Part shown: positions 16,652 through 25,428 of the stretch, piece after piece
Layout of the letters: each line of letters opens with the position of its first letter
How positions within the stretch are numbered: the stretch's first letter is position 1
Source: Streptomyces sp. CBMA291
Lineage (GTDB): Bacteria > Actinomycetota > Actinomycetes > Streptomycetales > Streptomycetaceae
DNA length: 64,000 bases
Assembly: GCF_014596525.1 (NCBI RefSeq)
Contig: NZ_MSJP01000014.1
Location: 1-64,000 of the forward strand
Reading direction: 5' to 3'
Position numbers and translations under genes: made by a program
The notes under the pieces: generated by a model
What the model was told of the DNA's origin: nothing
What the model saw: only the letters and a program-made list of their open reading frames with translations
Databases searched by the model: none

Positions 16652-18055
16652 ATGGCTGCCCGTACGAAATCGACCAAGGACCGGCCGTCCTACCGCTGCA
16701 CCGAGTGCGGCTGGCAGACGGCCAAGTGGCTCGGCCGCTGCCCCGAATGCCAGGCCTGGGGGACGGTCGAGGAGTACGGCGCGCCCGCCGTCCGCACGAC
16801 CGCCGCGGGCCGGGTCTCCACCGCCGCCGTTCCCATCGGGCAGGTGGACGGACGGCAGGCGACCGCCCGTTCCACCGGCGTCGACGAGCTGGACCGGGTC
16901 CTCGGCGGGGGACTCGTGCCCGGCGCCGTCGTGCTGCTCGCGGGCGAGCCGGGCGTCGGCAAGTCCACGCTGCTGCTCGACGTGGCGGCCAAGGCGGCCA
17001 GCGACGAGCACCGCACGCTGTACGTCACGGGCGAGGAGTCGGCGAGCCAGGTCCGGCTGCGCGCCGACCGGATCGGTGCGCTCAGCGACCATCTGTATCT
17101 GGCGGCGGAGACCGATCTGTCGGCCGTCCTCGGTCATCTGGACGCCGTGAAGCCCTCCCTGCTGATCATGGACTCGGTGCAGACCGTCGCCTCTCCCGAG
17201 ATCGACGGCGCGCCCGGCGGCATGGCCCAGGTCCGCGAGGTCGCCGGGGCGCTCATCCGGGCGTCCAAGGAGCGCGGCATGGCGACGCTGCTCGTCGGCC
17301 ACGTCACCAAGGACGGGGCCATCGCGGGTCCCCGGCTCCTGGAGCACCTGGTCGACGTCGTCCTGAGCTTCGAGGGCGACCGGCACGCGCGGCTGCGGCT
17401 GGTCCGGGGCGTGAAGAACCGGTACGGGGCGACGGACGAGGTCGGCTGCTTCGAGCTGCACGACGAGGGGATCACCGGGCTCGCCGACCCCTCCGGGCTT
17501 TTCCTGACCCGGCGTGACGTGGCCGTGCCCGGCACCTGTCTGACGGTGACCCTGGAGGGCCGCAGACCGCTCGTGGCGGAGGTGCAGGCGCTGACCGTGG
17601 ACTCGCAGATCCCGTCGCCCCGGCGGACCACCTCGGGGCTTGAGACCTCCCGGGTCTCGATGATGCTGGCGGTGCTCGAACAGCGCGGGCGGATCAGCGC
17701 GCTGGGCAAGCGGGACATCTACAGCGCGACCGTGGGCGGGGTGAGGCTCACCGAGCCCGCCGCCGATCTGGCCGTGGCGCTCGCGCTCGCCTCGGCGGCG
17801 AGCGACACCCCGCTGCCGAAGAACCTGGTCGCGATCGGCGAGGTCGGACTCGCGGGCGAGGTCCGGCGGGTGACGGGTGTGCAGCGGCGCCTCGCCGAGG
17901 CGCACCGGCTCGGTTTCACGCACGCGCTGGTGCCCACGGACCCGGGCAAGGTACCGGCGGGCATGAAGGTCACGGAGGTCGCGGACATGGGCGACGCCCT
18001 GCGGGTCCTGCCCCGCAGCCGCCGCGCCAAGGCTCCGGAGTCGGCGGAGGGGTGA
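16652..18055 (+). CDS. radA: DNA repair protein RadA
   Basis: This RecA-like branch-migration helicase acts in recombinational repair. The 467-aa protein has the N-terminal four-Cys zinc finger (CTECGW...CPECQAW), Walker A GEPGVGKST, the RadA-specific KNRYG motif and a C-terminal Lon-like domain. The ATG at 16652 lacks a Shine-Dalgarno but has TACCGT (16639-16644) 7 nt upstream, suggesting a leaderless mRNA. It is followed by disA, the classical partner whose diadenylate cyclase activity RadA inhibits in B. subtilis. Confidence 0.96.
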   Translation: MAARTKSTKDRPSYRCTECGWQTAKWLGRCPECQAWGTVEEYGAPAVRTTAAGRVSTAAVPIGQVDGRQATARSTGVDELDRVLGGGLVPGAVVLLAGEPGVGKSTLLLDVAAKAASDEHRTLYVTGEESASQVRLRADRIGALSDHLYLAAETDLSAVLGHLDAVKPSLLIMDSVQTVASPEIDGAPGGMAQVREVAGALIRASKERGMATLLVGHVTKDGAIAGPRLLEHLVDVVLSFEGDRHARLRLVRGVKNRYGATDEVGCFELHDEGITGLADPSGLFLTRRDVAVPGTCLTVTLEGRRPLVAEVQALTVDSQIPSPRRTTSGLETSRVSMMLAVLEQRGRISALGKRDIYSATVGGVRLTEPAADLAVALALASAASDTPLPKNLVAIGEVGLAGEVRRVTGVQRRLAEAHRLGFTHALVPTDPGKVPAGMKVTEVADMGDALRVLPRSRRAKAPESAEG

Positions 18056-18061
18056 CGGGTC

Positions 18062-18078
18062 CCGTGCGCTTCGCACGG
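18062..18078 (+). terminator. Hairpin after radA
   Basis: CCGTGCG (18062-18068) pairs with CGCACGG (18072-18078) around a CTT loop, seven nt after the radA stop. It is short and GC-rich, so it may terminate only partly before disA. Confidence 0.5.
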
Positions 18079-18214
18079 ACGGGAAGGGTTTGGGGCGGGT
18101 CAGGGCGGGGACCCCTTTCGGACCACCCGTGATCGGTCGGGGGCGGAGGGCGGCGGGGTGGTGTCGCTAGACTTTGCCCTGGTCTCGCCCATCCGTACGA
18201 GCCGGAGGAGTGCA

Positions 18215-19339
18215 GTGGCAGCCAAGGACGGGGCAGCAGCTCCCGGAAAGTCCGGCGCGGGCTCCGGCAACGAAGCGCTGATGCGCGCCGCCCTGAGCGC
18301 GGTCGCGCCCGGCACCGCGCTGCGCGACGGACTGGAGCGGATCCTCCGGGGCAATACGGGCGGGCTCATCGTGCTCGGTCTGGACAAGACGGTCGATTCG
18401 ATGTGCACGGGCGGTTTCGTGCTGGATGTCGAGTTCGCCGCCACCCGGCTGCGCGAGCTGTGCAAGCTCGACGGCGCCCTCGTACTCGACAAGGACATCA
18501 CCAAGATCCACCGCGCGGGTGTCCAGCTGGTGCCGGACGCCTCCATCCCCACCGAGGAGACCGGCACCCGCCACCGCACCGCGGACCGGGTCTCCAAGCA
18601 GTGCAACTTCCCGGTCGTCTCCGTCTCGCAGTCCATGCGCCTGATCGCGCTGTACGTGAACGGGGAGCGCCGGGTCCTGGAGGAGTCGGCGGCGATCCTG
18701 TCCCGCGCCAACCAGGCGCTCGCCACCCTTGAGCGGTACAAGCTGCGGCTCGACGAGGTGGCCGGCACGCTCTCCGCCCTGGAGATCGAGGACCTGGTCA
18801 CGGTCCGGGACGTCACCGCCGTCGCCCAGCGCCTGGAGATGGTCCGCCGGATCGCGACCGAGATCGCCGAGTACGTCGTCGAGCTGGGCACGGACGGGCG
18901 GCTGCTCTCGCTCCAGCTGGACGAGTTGATCGCGGGCGTGGAGCCGGAGCGCGAGCTGGTGGTCCGGGACTACGTGCCCGAGCCGACGGCGAAGCGTTCG
19001 CGGACGGTCACGGAGGCGCTCACCGAGCTGGACGCGCTCTCCCACACCGAGCTGCTGGAACTGCCCGTCGTGGCGCGGGCCCTGGGGTACAGCGGTTCGC
19101 CGGAGACATTGGACTCGGCCGTCTCGCCGCGCGGTTACCGGCTGCTGGCCAAGGTGCCGAGGCTGCCGGGAGCCATCATCGAGCGTCTGGTGGAGCACTT
19201 CGGCGGGCTACAGAAGCTGCTCGCGGCGAGCGTGGACGACCTCCAGGCGGTCGACGGCGTCGGCGAGGCTCGGGCCCGCAGCGTCCGCGAGGGCCTGTCC
19301 CGGCTCGCGGAGTCCTCGATCCTGGAGCGGTACGTGTAG
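18215..19339 (+). CDS. disA: DNA integrity scanning diadenylate cyclase
   Basis: This enzyme makes cyclic di-AMP from two ATP and scans DNA for recombination intermediates. The 374-aa protein has the catalytic DGA motif at residues 86-88 and the RHR motif at 119-121. A long helical spine follows, then a C-terminal helix-hairpin-helix DNA-binding region ([27 protein letters not shown]). GTG 18215 has GGAGGAG 5 nt upstream. It is the only cyclase of this type in the window. The radA-disA order supports a shared role in genome surveillance. Confidence 0.96.
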   Translation: MAAKDGAAAPGKSGAGSGNEALMRAALSAVAPGTALRDGLERILRGNTGGLIVLGLDKTVDSMCTGGFVLDVEFAATRLRELCKLDGALVLDKDITKIHRAGVQLVPDASIPTEETGTRHRTADRVSKQCNFPVVSVSQSMRLIALYVNGERRVLEESAAILSRANQALATLERYKLRLDEVAGTLSALEIEDLVTVRDVTAVAQRLEMVRRIATEIAEYVVELGTDGRLLSLQLDELIAGVEPERELVVRDYVPEPTAKRSRTVTEALTELDALSHTELLELPVVARALGYSGSPETLDSAVSPRGYRLLAKVPRLPGAIIERLVEHFGGLQKLLAASVDDLQAVDGVGEARARSVREGLSRLAESSILERYV

Positions 19340-19355
19340 TCCGCCGGACACGAGT

Positions 19356-19395
19356 GAGGGAGGGGGCTTCCGGATGTCCGGAAGCCCCCTCCCTC
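19356..19395. terminator. Bidirectional terminator between disA and the convergent gene
   Basis: Perfect 19-bp arms (19356-19374 and 19377-19395) are separated by TG, which leaves a tight four-base loop in practice. It lies between convergent genes. Confidence 0.85.
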
Positions 19396-19433
19396 GTCTT
19401 CCGCCCGCGCCCGCGGGGCCGCGCGCCCGGGTG

Positions 19434-20261
19434 TCAGTCCTTCGCCAGGCTGAACGACGCCGGGAGCACCTTCATGCCCGGCATGGTCGCCTCCACCAGA
19501 TAGGTGTCGGGGCCCGTCGGGACCGAGCTTCGGGTGCAGCGCGGGTCGCTGCGCTTCCGGTCCCAGTCCACGGTGTGGGTGACGGTCGAGTGCGCGGGCA
19601 GGCGCAGCAGGACGGGGGCGGCCTCGGCGGGGCAGTCCGCGGTGGACCAGACCTCGTCGTCCTTGCTGTCACTGATGGTCAGGACCGCGTTGCGGGGCCC
19701 GAAATCGGCCTTGCAGTCCGTGCTTGAGGTGTTCTTGGCGGCGAGCAGGAAGCGGGGCTTCTCGCCCGCCTCGTACCGGACCTTGCTGCTGCGCAGGGAC
19801 AACTGGAGCGCGGCGGGGGTGCAGTTGGGGAGCGGGGAGTCGGCCGGGACCCGCCGGCCCGCGCCGGTGCCCGCGCCGCCGTCGCCGCCCGCGCCGTCCG
19901 TGTCGCCGTTCTTGCCGGTGCCGTCGGCCGTACCGGCGTCGGTGCCGCCGCTCGCGCCCGGCTCCGGAGTGGCGGTGCCGTCGCCCGCGTCCGACTCGTC
20001 CCGGCCACCGGGCTGTTGGCTGATGGCCTTGCCGGTGCCGGAGGGGCCCGGGGTGATCGAGGGCAGGGCGGGGGACGCGGTGGAGGAGGGGGCGACACCG
20101 CCGTTGGCTGCGTCGTTCGTCTTCTTCCCGTCACCGCGACTGGAGGCCAGGGCCCAGACGCCGAGCAGCGTCAGAAGCGCCGCCAGGCACGCCGCCACCG
20201 CCCTCCGTCGCCAGTAGATGGTGGAGGGAAGCGGCCCGACCGGATTGCGCAAAGATCCCAC
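19434..20261 (-). CDS. Membrane-anchored extracellular protein of unknown function
   Basis: The 275-aa protein has a short basic head and one hydrophobic segment (VAACLAALLTLLGVWALA) acting as anchor or uncleaved signal. A ~110-residue Gly/Thr/Asp/Pro-rich linker leads to a compact C-terminal domain of about 125 residues (NCTPAALQLSLRSSKVRYEAGEKPRFLLAAKNTS...). That domain has four Cys and looks like an all-beta Ig-like fold. GTG 20261 is preferred over upstream starts because TAAGGT lies 7 nt before it (leaderless pattern). No specific family was recognised. Confidence 0.7.
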   Translation of the reverse strand: MGSLRNPVGPLPSTIYWRRRAVAACLAALLTLLGVWALASSRGDGKKTNDAANGGVAPSSTASPALPSITPGPSGTGKAISQQPGGRDESDAGDGTATPEPGASGGTDAGTADGTGKNGDTDGAGGDGGAGTGAGRRVPADSPLPNCTPAALQLSLRSSKVRYEAGEKPRFLLAAKNTSSTDCKADFGPRNAVLTISDSKDDEVWSTADCPAEAAPVLLRLPAHSTVTHTVDWDRKRSDPRCTRSSVPTGPDTYLVEATMPGMKVLPASFSLAKD

Positions 20262-20539
20262 GCCCCGAACCTTACGAGAGATCCGGGCCAACTCCCGCCC
20301 CACCCGCCGTTCGAGGTACCAAGTTTTGCCGATGATCACATCCATCGGTTCCGGGAACTTTCCTCGAAACCCCCTCCCAAGCCCCCTGAAGCCTCCTGAA
20401 GCCCCTTGAAAGCCCCTCCCAAGCCCACCGGAAACGGGAGAGAACCGACACGATCCGGCCGACCCCCACTTTCGTCAGGGGTGGTCATGGCCGTTGGCCC
20501 GGGGCGCGGGCCTGCGGATTCCGGTTAGCGTCATGCACC

Positions 20540-21211
20540 ATGGACACCCTCCTCGATCTCTCCGACCGTCTGTATCTCGACGTCGCCGACTTCGCGCACG
20601 CCACCCCTCACTGGTTCCAGTGGCTCGCCGAGGTCTGGACCGAGGCCGGACTGCTGCTCTTCGGCGTGCTGTTCCTGGCCGGCTGGTGGCGCGCCCGCGG
20701 GGGATCGAGCCGGGCGATGTCCCTCGCGCTGCTCGCCCCGCTCGCCACCGCCTTCGGTTACGTGGTGAGCGAGGCGCTGAAGTCGCTGGTCGACGAGGAA
20801 CGCCCGTGCCGGGCGGTGGCCGGGGCGCCCGCCTCCCTGATCGCCTGCCCGCCGCACGGGGACTGGTCCTTCCCCAGCAACCACTCGGCGATCGCGGGCG
20901 CCGCCGCGATCGCGCTCGCCCTGTCCTGGCGCGGGATCGTCTGGCTGACCGTGCCGATGGCGCTGCTCATGGCGTTCTCCCGGGTCTTCGTCGGTGTCCA
21001 CTACCCGCATGACGTCACCGTCGGTCTGCTTCTCGGCGCCCTGGTCGCCTTCCTCGTCATGCGCGCCGCCGCCCGCCCCGTGGGATCACTCGTGGAGACC
21101 GCGAGGTCGAGCCGGAACCCGGCCGTGCTCTGGTGTGCGGGTCGCGGGCCGCGCGTACACGCCGCCCCGTGGGCCGAGGAGCCCCGGCGTGCGCGCCACG
21201 GCGCGTACTGA
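20540..21211 (+). CDS. PAP2-family phosphatase, probable undecaprenyl-diphosphatase type
   Basis: The 223-aa integral membrane protein has the three phosphatase motifs in order: KSLVDEERP, PSNHS and SRVFVGVHYPHDV. Several hydrophobic helices surround them. Such BacA-independent enzymes dephosphorylate lipid pyrophosphates, commonly undecaprenyl pyrophosphate, at the outer face of the membrane; phosphatidate-type substrates are also possible. TAGCGT (20526-20531) 8 nt before the ATG suggests a leaderless transcript. The last ~45 residues are polar and poorly conserved in appearance. Confidence 0.85.
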   Translation: MDTLLDLSDRLYLDVADFAHATPHWFQWLAEVWTEAGLLLFGVLFLAGWWRARGGSSRAMSLALLAPLATAFGYVVSEALKSLVDEERPCRAVAGAPASLIACPPHGDWSFPSNHSAIAGAAAIALALSWRGIVWLTVPMALLMAFSRVFVGVHYPHDVTVGLLLGALVAFLVMRAAARPVGSLVETARSSRNPAVLWCAGRGPRVHAAPWAEEPRRARHGAY

Positions 21212-21451
21212 GCGGGTACCGAGCCGGTACTCGGCCCGTACGGATCTCGGTGCGGGCCCCGGGCCCTCGCCCGTACCGCCTGCGGCCCGCACCGAAGCGG
21301 CTCGCACCGATCCCGGCCCGCGCCCACCCGGCGCACTCCGCTCCTGGCCCGCACTCCCCCCGGCGCATGTTGCCCCGGCGCGCACTCCCCCGGCGCGTAC
21401 CGTCCCGGCGCGCACCGATCCCGCCGGGGACGTGCCAGGATCGGAGGTGCC

Positions 21452-22414
21452 ATGACTTCCACCGACACTCCCCCCGCCCCCGGCGCGCTCCCGGCGCGCG
21501 AGGCCCGCGGGGCCGCCGACGCCCCCGCCGTCCCGACGCCCCCCGCCGAACTGCACGGGCCCGTCCTCGCCTGGTTCGACCGGCACGCCCGCGACCTGCC
21601 CTGGCGGCGCCCCGAGGCGGGTGCCTGGGGCGTCATGGTCAGCGAGTTCATGCTCCAGCAGACGCCCGTGATCCGGGTGCTCCCGGTGTACGAGCAGTGG
21701 CTCGCGCGCTGGCCGCGCCCGGCCGACCTGGCCGCCGAGGCCCCCGGCGAGGCGGTCCGCGCCTGGGGCAGGCTCGGCTATCCGCGCCGGGCACTGCGGC
21801 TGCACGCGGCGGCCGTGGCCATAACGGAGCGGCACGAAGGCGACGTCCCCAGCGATCACGGGCAGCTGCTCGCGCTGCCCGGAATCGGCGAGTACACGGC
21901 GGCGGCGGTGGCCTCCTTCGCGTACGGGCAGCGGCACGCGGTCCTCGACACCAATGTGCGCCGGGTCTTCGCGCGGGCGGCGACCGGTGTCCAGTACCCG
22001 CCGAACGCGACCACGGCCGCCGAGCGACGGCTCGCCCGCGCGCTGCTCCCGCAGGAGGAGGAGACGGCCGCGCGCTGGGCCGCCGCCTCGATGGAGCTGG
22101 GCGCGCTGGTGTGCACGGCGAAGAACGAGGAGTGCGGGCGCTGCCCGATCGCCGGGAAGTGCGCCTGGCTGCTGGCGGGGAAGCCCGCCCACGAGGGACC
22201 GCCCCGGCGCGGCCAGACGTACGCGGGGACCGACCGTCAGGTCCGGGGGCGGCTGCTCGCGGTGCTGCGGGAGTCGCGGGAACCGGTGGCGCAGGCGGCC
22301 CTCGACGCGGTCTGGGACGAGCCGGTCCAGCGGGCCAGGGCCCTGGACGGCCTGGTCGCGGACGGCCTGGTCGAACCGCTCGCCGGGAGCCGCTACCGGC
22401 TGCCGGTGGGCTGA
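21452..22414 (+). CDS. mutY: A/G-specific adenine DNA glycosylase
   Basis: This base-excision repair enzyme removes adenine mispaired with 8-oxoguanine. The 320-aa protein shows the HhH-GPD fold with FMLQQTPV, the hairpin LPGIGEYTAAAVASFAYG, catalytic-Asp context VLDTNVRRVFAR, and a 4Fe-4S Cys cluster (CTAKNEECGRCPIAGKC). The C-terminal NUDIX-like 8-oxoG recognition domain is very short or absent, as is usual in actinobacterial MutY. GGAGGTG lies 5 nt upstream of the ATG. Confidence 0.95.
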   Translation: MTSTDTPPAPGALPAREARGAADAPAVPTPPAELHGPVLAWFDRHARDLPWRRPEAGAWGVMVSEFMLQQTPVIRVLPVYEQWLARWPRPADLAAEAPGEAVRAWGRLGYPRRALRLHAAAVAITERHEGDVPSDHGQLLALPGIGEYTAAAVASFAYGQRHAVLDTNVRRVFARAATGVQYPPNATTAAERRLARALLPQEEETAARWAAASMELGALVCTAKNEECGRCPIAGKCAWLLAGKPAHEGPPRRGQTYAGTDRQVRGRLLAVLRESREPVAQAALDAVWDEPVQRARALDGLVADGLVEPLAGSRYRLPVG

Positions 22415-22429
22415 TCGCCCTGACGGGCC

Positions 22430-22925
22430 TCCGCCACCCGTCGGCCGAGAGGCTTTCGTCGCCCATCGGCCGAGAGGCTCTCGCCGCCCGTCGGCCGAGG
22501 AGCCTTCGTCACCCGTCGGCCGAGGAGCCTCCGCCTCACGTCGGCTGCGCCCCGGCGGGGCCCCGCTGCCGGTCGGCCGACCTACCGGCGGAGGGCCTGC
22601 CGGGGTCGGCCGCGCTCTGGCGGAGGGCCTGCCGGGGTCGGCTGCGCCTCTGACGGAGGCCCCACCGCTCCCACCGACTGCCCCGGGCGGAGGCTCCACC
22701 GCCCTCACCGACTGACCCCAGCCAGAGGCCCCGCCGCCCGTCGGCAGCCCCCGGCAGAGGCCCCGTCGCCCGTCGGCCCGCCCCCAGTCGGAGGCCCCAC
22801 CACCCTCACCGACTGACCCCGGGCGGAGGCCCCACCGTCCCCACCGACTGCCCCCAGCCAGAGGCCCCGCCGCCCGTCGGAAGCCCCCGGCAAAGGCCCC
22901 ACGGCCGGTGGGCCGAGTCGGAGGG
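22430..22925. repeat. Degenerate tandem repeats between mutY and sigE
   Basis: The left part (22430-22560) repeats 'CGTCGGCCGAGGAGCCTTCGTCACC'-like units of about 28 bp. The right part (22656-22925) is eight units of 32-35 bp beginning GAGGCCCC and ending near CACCGACTGCCCC or CCCCCGGCA. Units 1-3 closely match units 5-7, so a block of about 100 bp has been duplicated. No frame is convincingly coding. The rest of the 697-nt gap (22926-23111) should contain the sigE promoter. Confidence 0.7.
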
Positions 22926-23111
22926 GTGGACCCTCTCCCGCCCCTCCGCCCCCTCCCCTCCCTCCGTAAACCCCGTCCGGCCGTCGTTACACAACCGATG
23001 GATAGCCGTGCGCCCACCGACGGCTGCCACGCACAGCCCCGTGACAAGCGCTCCGTAGCGTCGTCCACGACACGAGAACGAAGCAGGTCACGGGGTTCGG
23101 AGGCGGTTCGG

Positions 23112-23684
23112 ATGGGGCATGGCGAGGTGCTCGACTTCGAGGAGTACGTCCGTACGCGGCAGGAGGCTCTGCTGCGCAGTGCCCGTCGGCTCGTGGCCGA
23201 TCCGGTGGACGCCCAGGACCTGCTACAGACCGCCCTCGCCCGGACGTACGGGCGCTGGGACGGCATCGCCGACAAGTCGCTCGCCGACGCCTATCTGCGC
23301 CGGGTCATGATCAACACCCGGACCGAGTGGTGGCGCTCCCGCAAGCTGGAGGAGGTGCCCACCGAGCAGCTCCCCGACGCCTGCGTCGACGACCCGACCG
23401 AGCAGCACGCCGACCGCGCCCTGCTCATGGACATCCTGACGGTGCTGGCGCCGAAGCAGCGCAGTGTGGTCGTCCTGCGCCACTGGGAGCAGATGAGCAC
23501 CGAGGAGACGGCCGCCGCCCTCGGCATGTCGACGGGTACGGTGAAGTCCACGCTCCACCGCGCGCTCGCCCGGCTCCGGCAGGAGCTGGAGAGCCGTGAT
23601 CTCGACGCCCGTGCCCTGGGGCGGACCGGGGAGCGGACGACGGTACGGGGACACGAGCGGGAGCGGGAGCGGTGCGCGGCCTAG
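23112..23684 (+). CDS. sigE: ECF sigma factor SigE, envelope stress
   Basis: The 190-aa protein has sigma region 2 (FEEYVRTRQEALLRSARRLVADPVDAQDLLQTALARTYGRW), then VMINTRTEWWRSRKLEEVP, and region 4 (LAPKQRSVVVLRHWEQMSTEETAAALGMSTGTVKSTLHRALARL). It ends in ERERCAA as I recall for S. coelicolor SigE. Three cse genes follow. In that system CseC senses cell-wall damage, phosphorylated CseB turns on sigE, and SigE directs envelope-repair genes. GGAGG about 9 nt before ATG 23112 fixes the start. Its stop overlaps the next start by 13 nt. Confidence 0.95.
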   Translation: MGHGEVLDFEEYVRTRQEALLRSARRLVADPVDAQDLLQTALARTYGRWDGIADKSLADAYLRRVMINTRTEWWRSRKLEEVPTEQLPDACVDDPTEQHADRALLMDILTVLAPKQRSVVVLRHWEQMSTEETAAALGMSTGTVKSTLHRALARLRQELESRDLDARALGRTGERTTVRGHERERERCAA

Positions 23685-24586
23685 ACGGCGGAGCCGACGG
23701 CAGAAGAGACGAGGGCGGCGCCGACACCGGCGACCGCCCCGCCGCCGTCGACGGCGGCACCGGGACCGGAACAGGCGCAGGCGCAGGCGCAGGGACAGGA
23801 ACCGGCGTCGACACCGGCATCGGCACAGCCGCAAGCACAGGCATCGGCACAGCCGCAAGCACAGGCATCGGCGCAGGCACAGCCGCAGGAGCCGACACCG
23901 GCACCCGCACCACCCACACCACCCGCACCGTCCCCCGCCCGCGTCGGGTCAGGGCGGCGGGGATCACGGCGACCGCCGGGCTCGTCGCCATGAGCCTGTC
24001 CCTGGCGAGCTGCTCCACCGGCGGCACCGGCTCCCGCGACGAGGGCGCGGCCCGTACGGACGAGGTGACGGCGGCGGCCCCCACCCCGGCCCACTCGGCG
24101 ACCACCGGGCCGCAGACGGCCGAGCGGGTGAACCCGATCGCGCTCCTCAAGAACGATCCGAAGATCGGCGACTGGCTCAAGAGCGATCTGAAGCCGTGTG
24201 TCGCGGACGCCTACCCGGTGGACACCTCCTACGGCAATCTCACCGACGCGCCCGCGCCCGATGTCGTCGTCAACGTGATGACCTGCGGTGACGCCGTCGG
24301 CATCGGCACCTATGTGTACCGGAAGCAGAACGGCAAGTACGAGAACGTCTTCATGGCGGAGGACGCGGCGGTCTACGCCACGATCGACCGGGGCGAGCTG
24401 GTCGTCACCAAGCAGGTGTACGCGAAGGGAGACCCGGTCGCGTACCCCTCGGGCGAGGACGTCGTCACGTACCGCTGGTCCGGTGACAAGTTCACCCAGC
24501 GCGACTGGGTCCACAACGACTACAGCCGTGCCGTCGGCGACGCGGGCGTGGACGAACCCGCACCGGCGAGGCCCGCGCCGGAGTAG
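23672..24586 (+). CDS. cseA: CseA lipoprotein with an expanded N-terminal repeat
   Basis: CseA is the extracytoplasmic lipoprotein that damps the CseBC-SigE response. The C-terminal ~190 residues look normal: a hydrophobic signal followed by lipobox LASC with Cys114, then a soluble domain (NPIALLKNDPKIGDWLKSDLKPC...). The unusual part is the 113 residues ahead of that Cys, which include a Gly/Thr/Ala stretch with the 8-residue repeat GIGTAAST. The underlying 24-bp DNA unit is repeated at 23816-23839 and 23840-23863. GTG 23672 is the only start I can find; no good start lies nearer the signal peptide. A lipoprotein signal this far inside the chain is unusual, so the annotated start may be wrong. 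Confidence 0.75.
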   Translation: MRGLDGGADGRRDEGGADTGDRPAAVDGGTGTGTGAGAGAGTGTGVDTGIGTAASTGIGTAASTGIGAGTAAGADTGTRTTHTTRTVPRPRRVRAAGITATAGLVAMSLSLASCSTGGTGSRDEGAARTDEVTAAAPTPAHSATTGPQTAERVNPIALLKNDPKIGDWLKSDLKPCVADAYPVDTSYGNLTDAPAPDVVVNVMTCGDAVGIGTYVYRKQNGKYENVFMAEDAAVYATIDRGELVVTKQVYAKGDPVAYPSGEDVVTYRWSGDKFTQRDWVHNDYSRAVGDAGVDEPAPARPAPE

Positions 24587-24727
24587 CCGTACGCTCCCCT
24601 CACCCGTACTCGCTCCGTGCTCCACCCGCGCACCCTCGCCCGTACGCCTCACTCGTACGCCGCCCGGGACCCCCGTCCCCGCCCCGGCACGCCCCCGGAA
24701 CCGCTCCGATCCGAAGGACCCCCCACC

Positions 24728-25426
24728 ATGGCCGAGACGCATGTGCTGTTCGTCGAGGACGACGACGTGATCCGTGAGGCCACCCAGCTCGCCCTGGAGC
24801 GGGACGGTTTCCGGGTCACCGCCGTGCCCGACGGGCTCTCCGGGCTCGACTCCTTCCGGGCCCGGCGGCCCGACATCGCGCTGCTCGACGTGATGCTGCC
24901 GGGCATGGACGGGGTCAGCCTCTGCCGTCGCATCCGCGACGAGTCGACCGTGCCGGTGATCATGCTGTCGGCGCGTGCCGACTCCATCGACGTCGTCCTC
25001 GGCCTGGAGGCGGGCGCCGACGACTACGTCACCAAGCCCTTCGACGGCTCCGTCCTGATGGCCCGCATCCGGGCCGTGCTCCGCCGCTTCGGGCACGCCG
25101 GGGGACCCGGCGAACGCGGGGAGGGCGAAGGCGACGGCGGCGGGCTGCTCGTCTTCGGCGATCTGGAGATCGACACCGAGGGCATGGAGGTCCGCAAGGG
25201 CGGGACGCCCGTCGCCCTGACCCCGACCGAGATGCGGCTGCTCCTGGAGTTCTCGTCCGCGCCCGGCACCGTACTGTCCCGGGACAAGCTCCTCGAACGG
25301 GTCTGGGACTACGGCTGGGGCGGCGACACCCGGGTCGTCGACGTGCACGTCCAGCGGCTGCGTGCCAAGATCGGCCAGGACCGGATCGAGACCGTCCGCG
25401 GCTTCGGCTACAAGCTCAAGAGCTGA
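24728..25426 (+). CDS. cseB: Response regulator CseB
   Basis: This OmpR/PhoB-type response regulator (232 aa) activates sigE transcription. The receiver domain has the acidic pocket (VEDDD), phosphoacceptor Asp in LLDVMLPGMDG and Lys in VTKPFDG. A Gly/Glu-rich linker leads to a winged helix with LTPTEMRLLLEF and VDVHVQRLRAKIG. The start at 24728 follows AAGGA about 10 nt upstream. It lies 141 nt after cseA and 2 nt before cseC. Confidence 0.93.
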   Translation: MAETHVLFVEDDDVIREATQLALERDGFRVTAVPDGLSGLDSFRARRPDIALLDVMLPGMDGVSLCRRIRDESTVPVIMLSARADSIDVVLGLEAGADDYVTKPFDGSVLMARIRAVLRRFGHAGGPGERGEGEGDGGGLLVFGDLEIDTEGMEVRKGGTPVALTPTEMRLLLEFSSAPGTVLSRDKLLERVWDYGWGGDTRVVDVHVQRLRAKIGQDRIETVRGFGYKLKS

Positions 25427-25428
25427 CC

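Noticed and set aside
22430..22925. CRISPR-like array
   Set aside because: The units are contiguous and degenerate with no unique spacers, and no cas genes are present.
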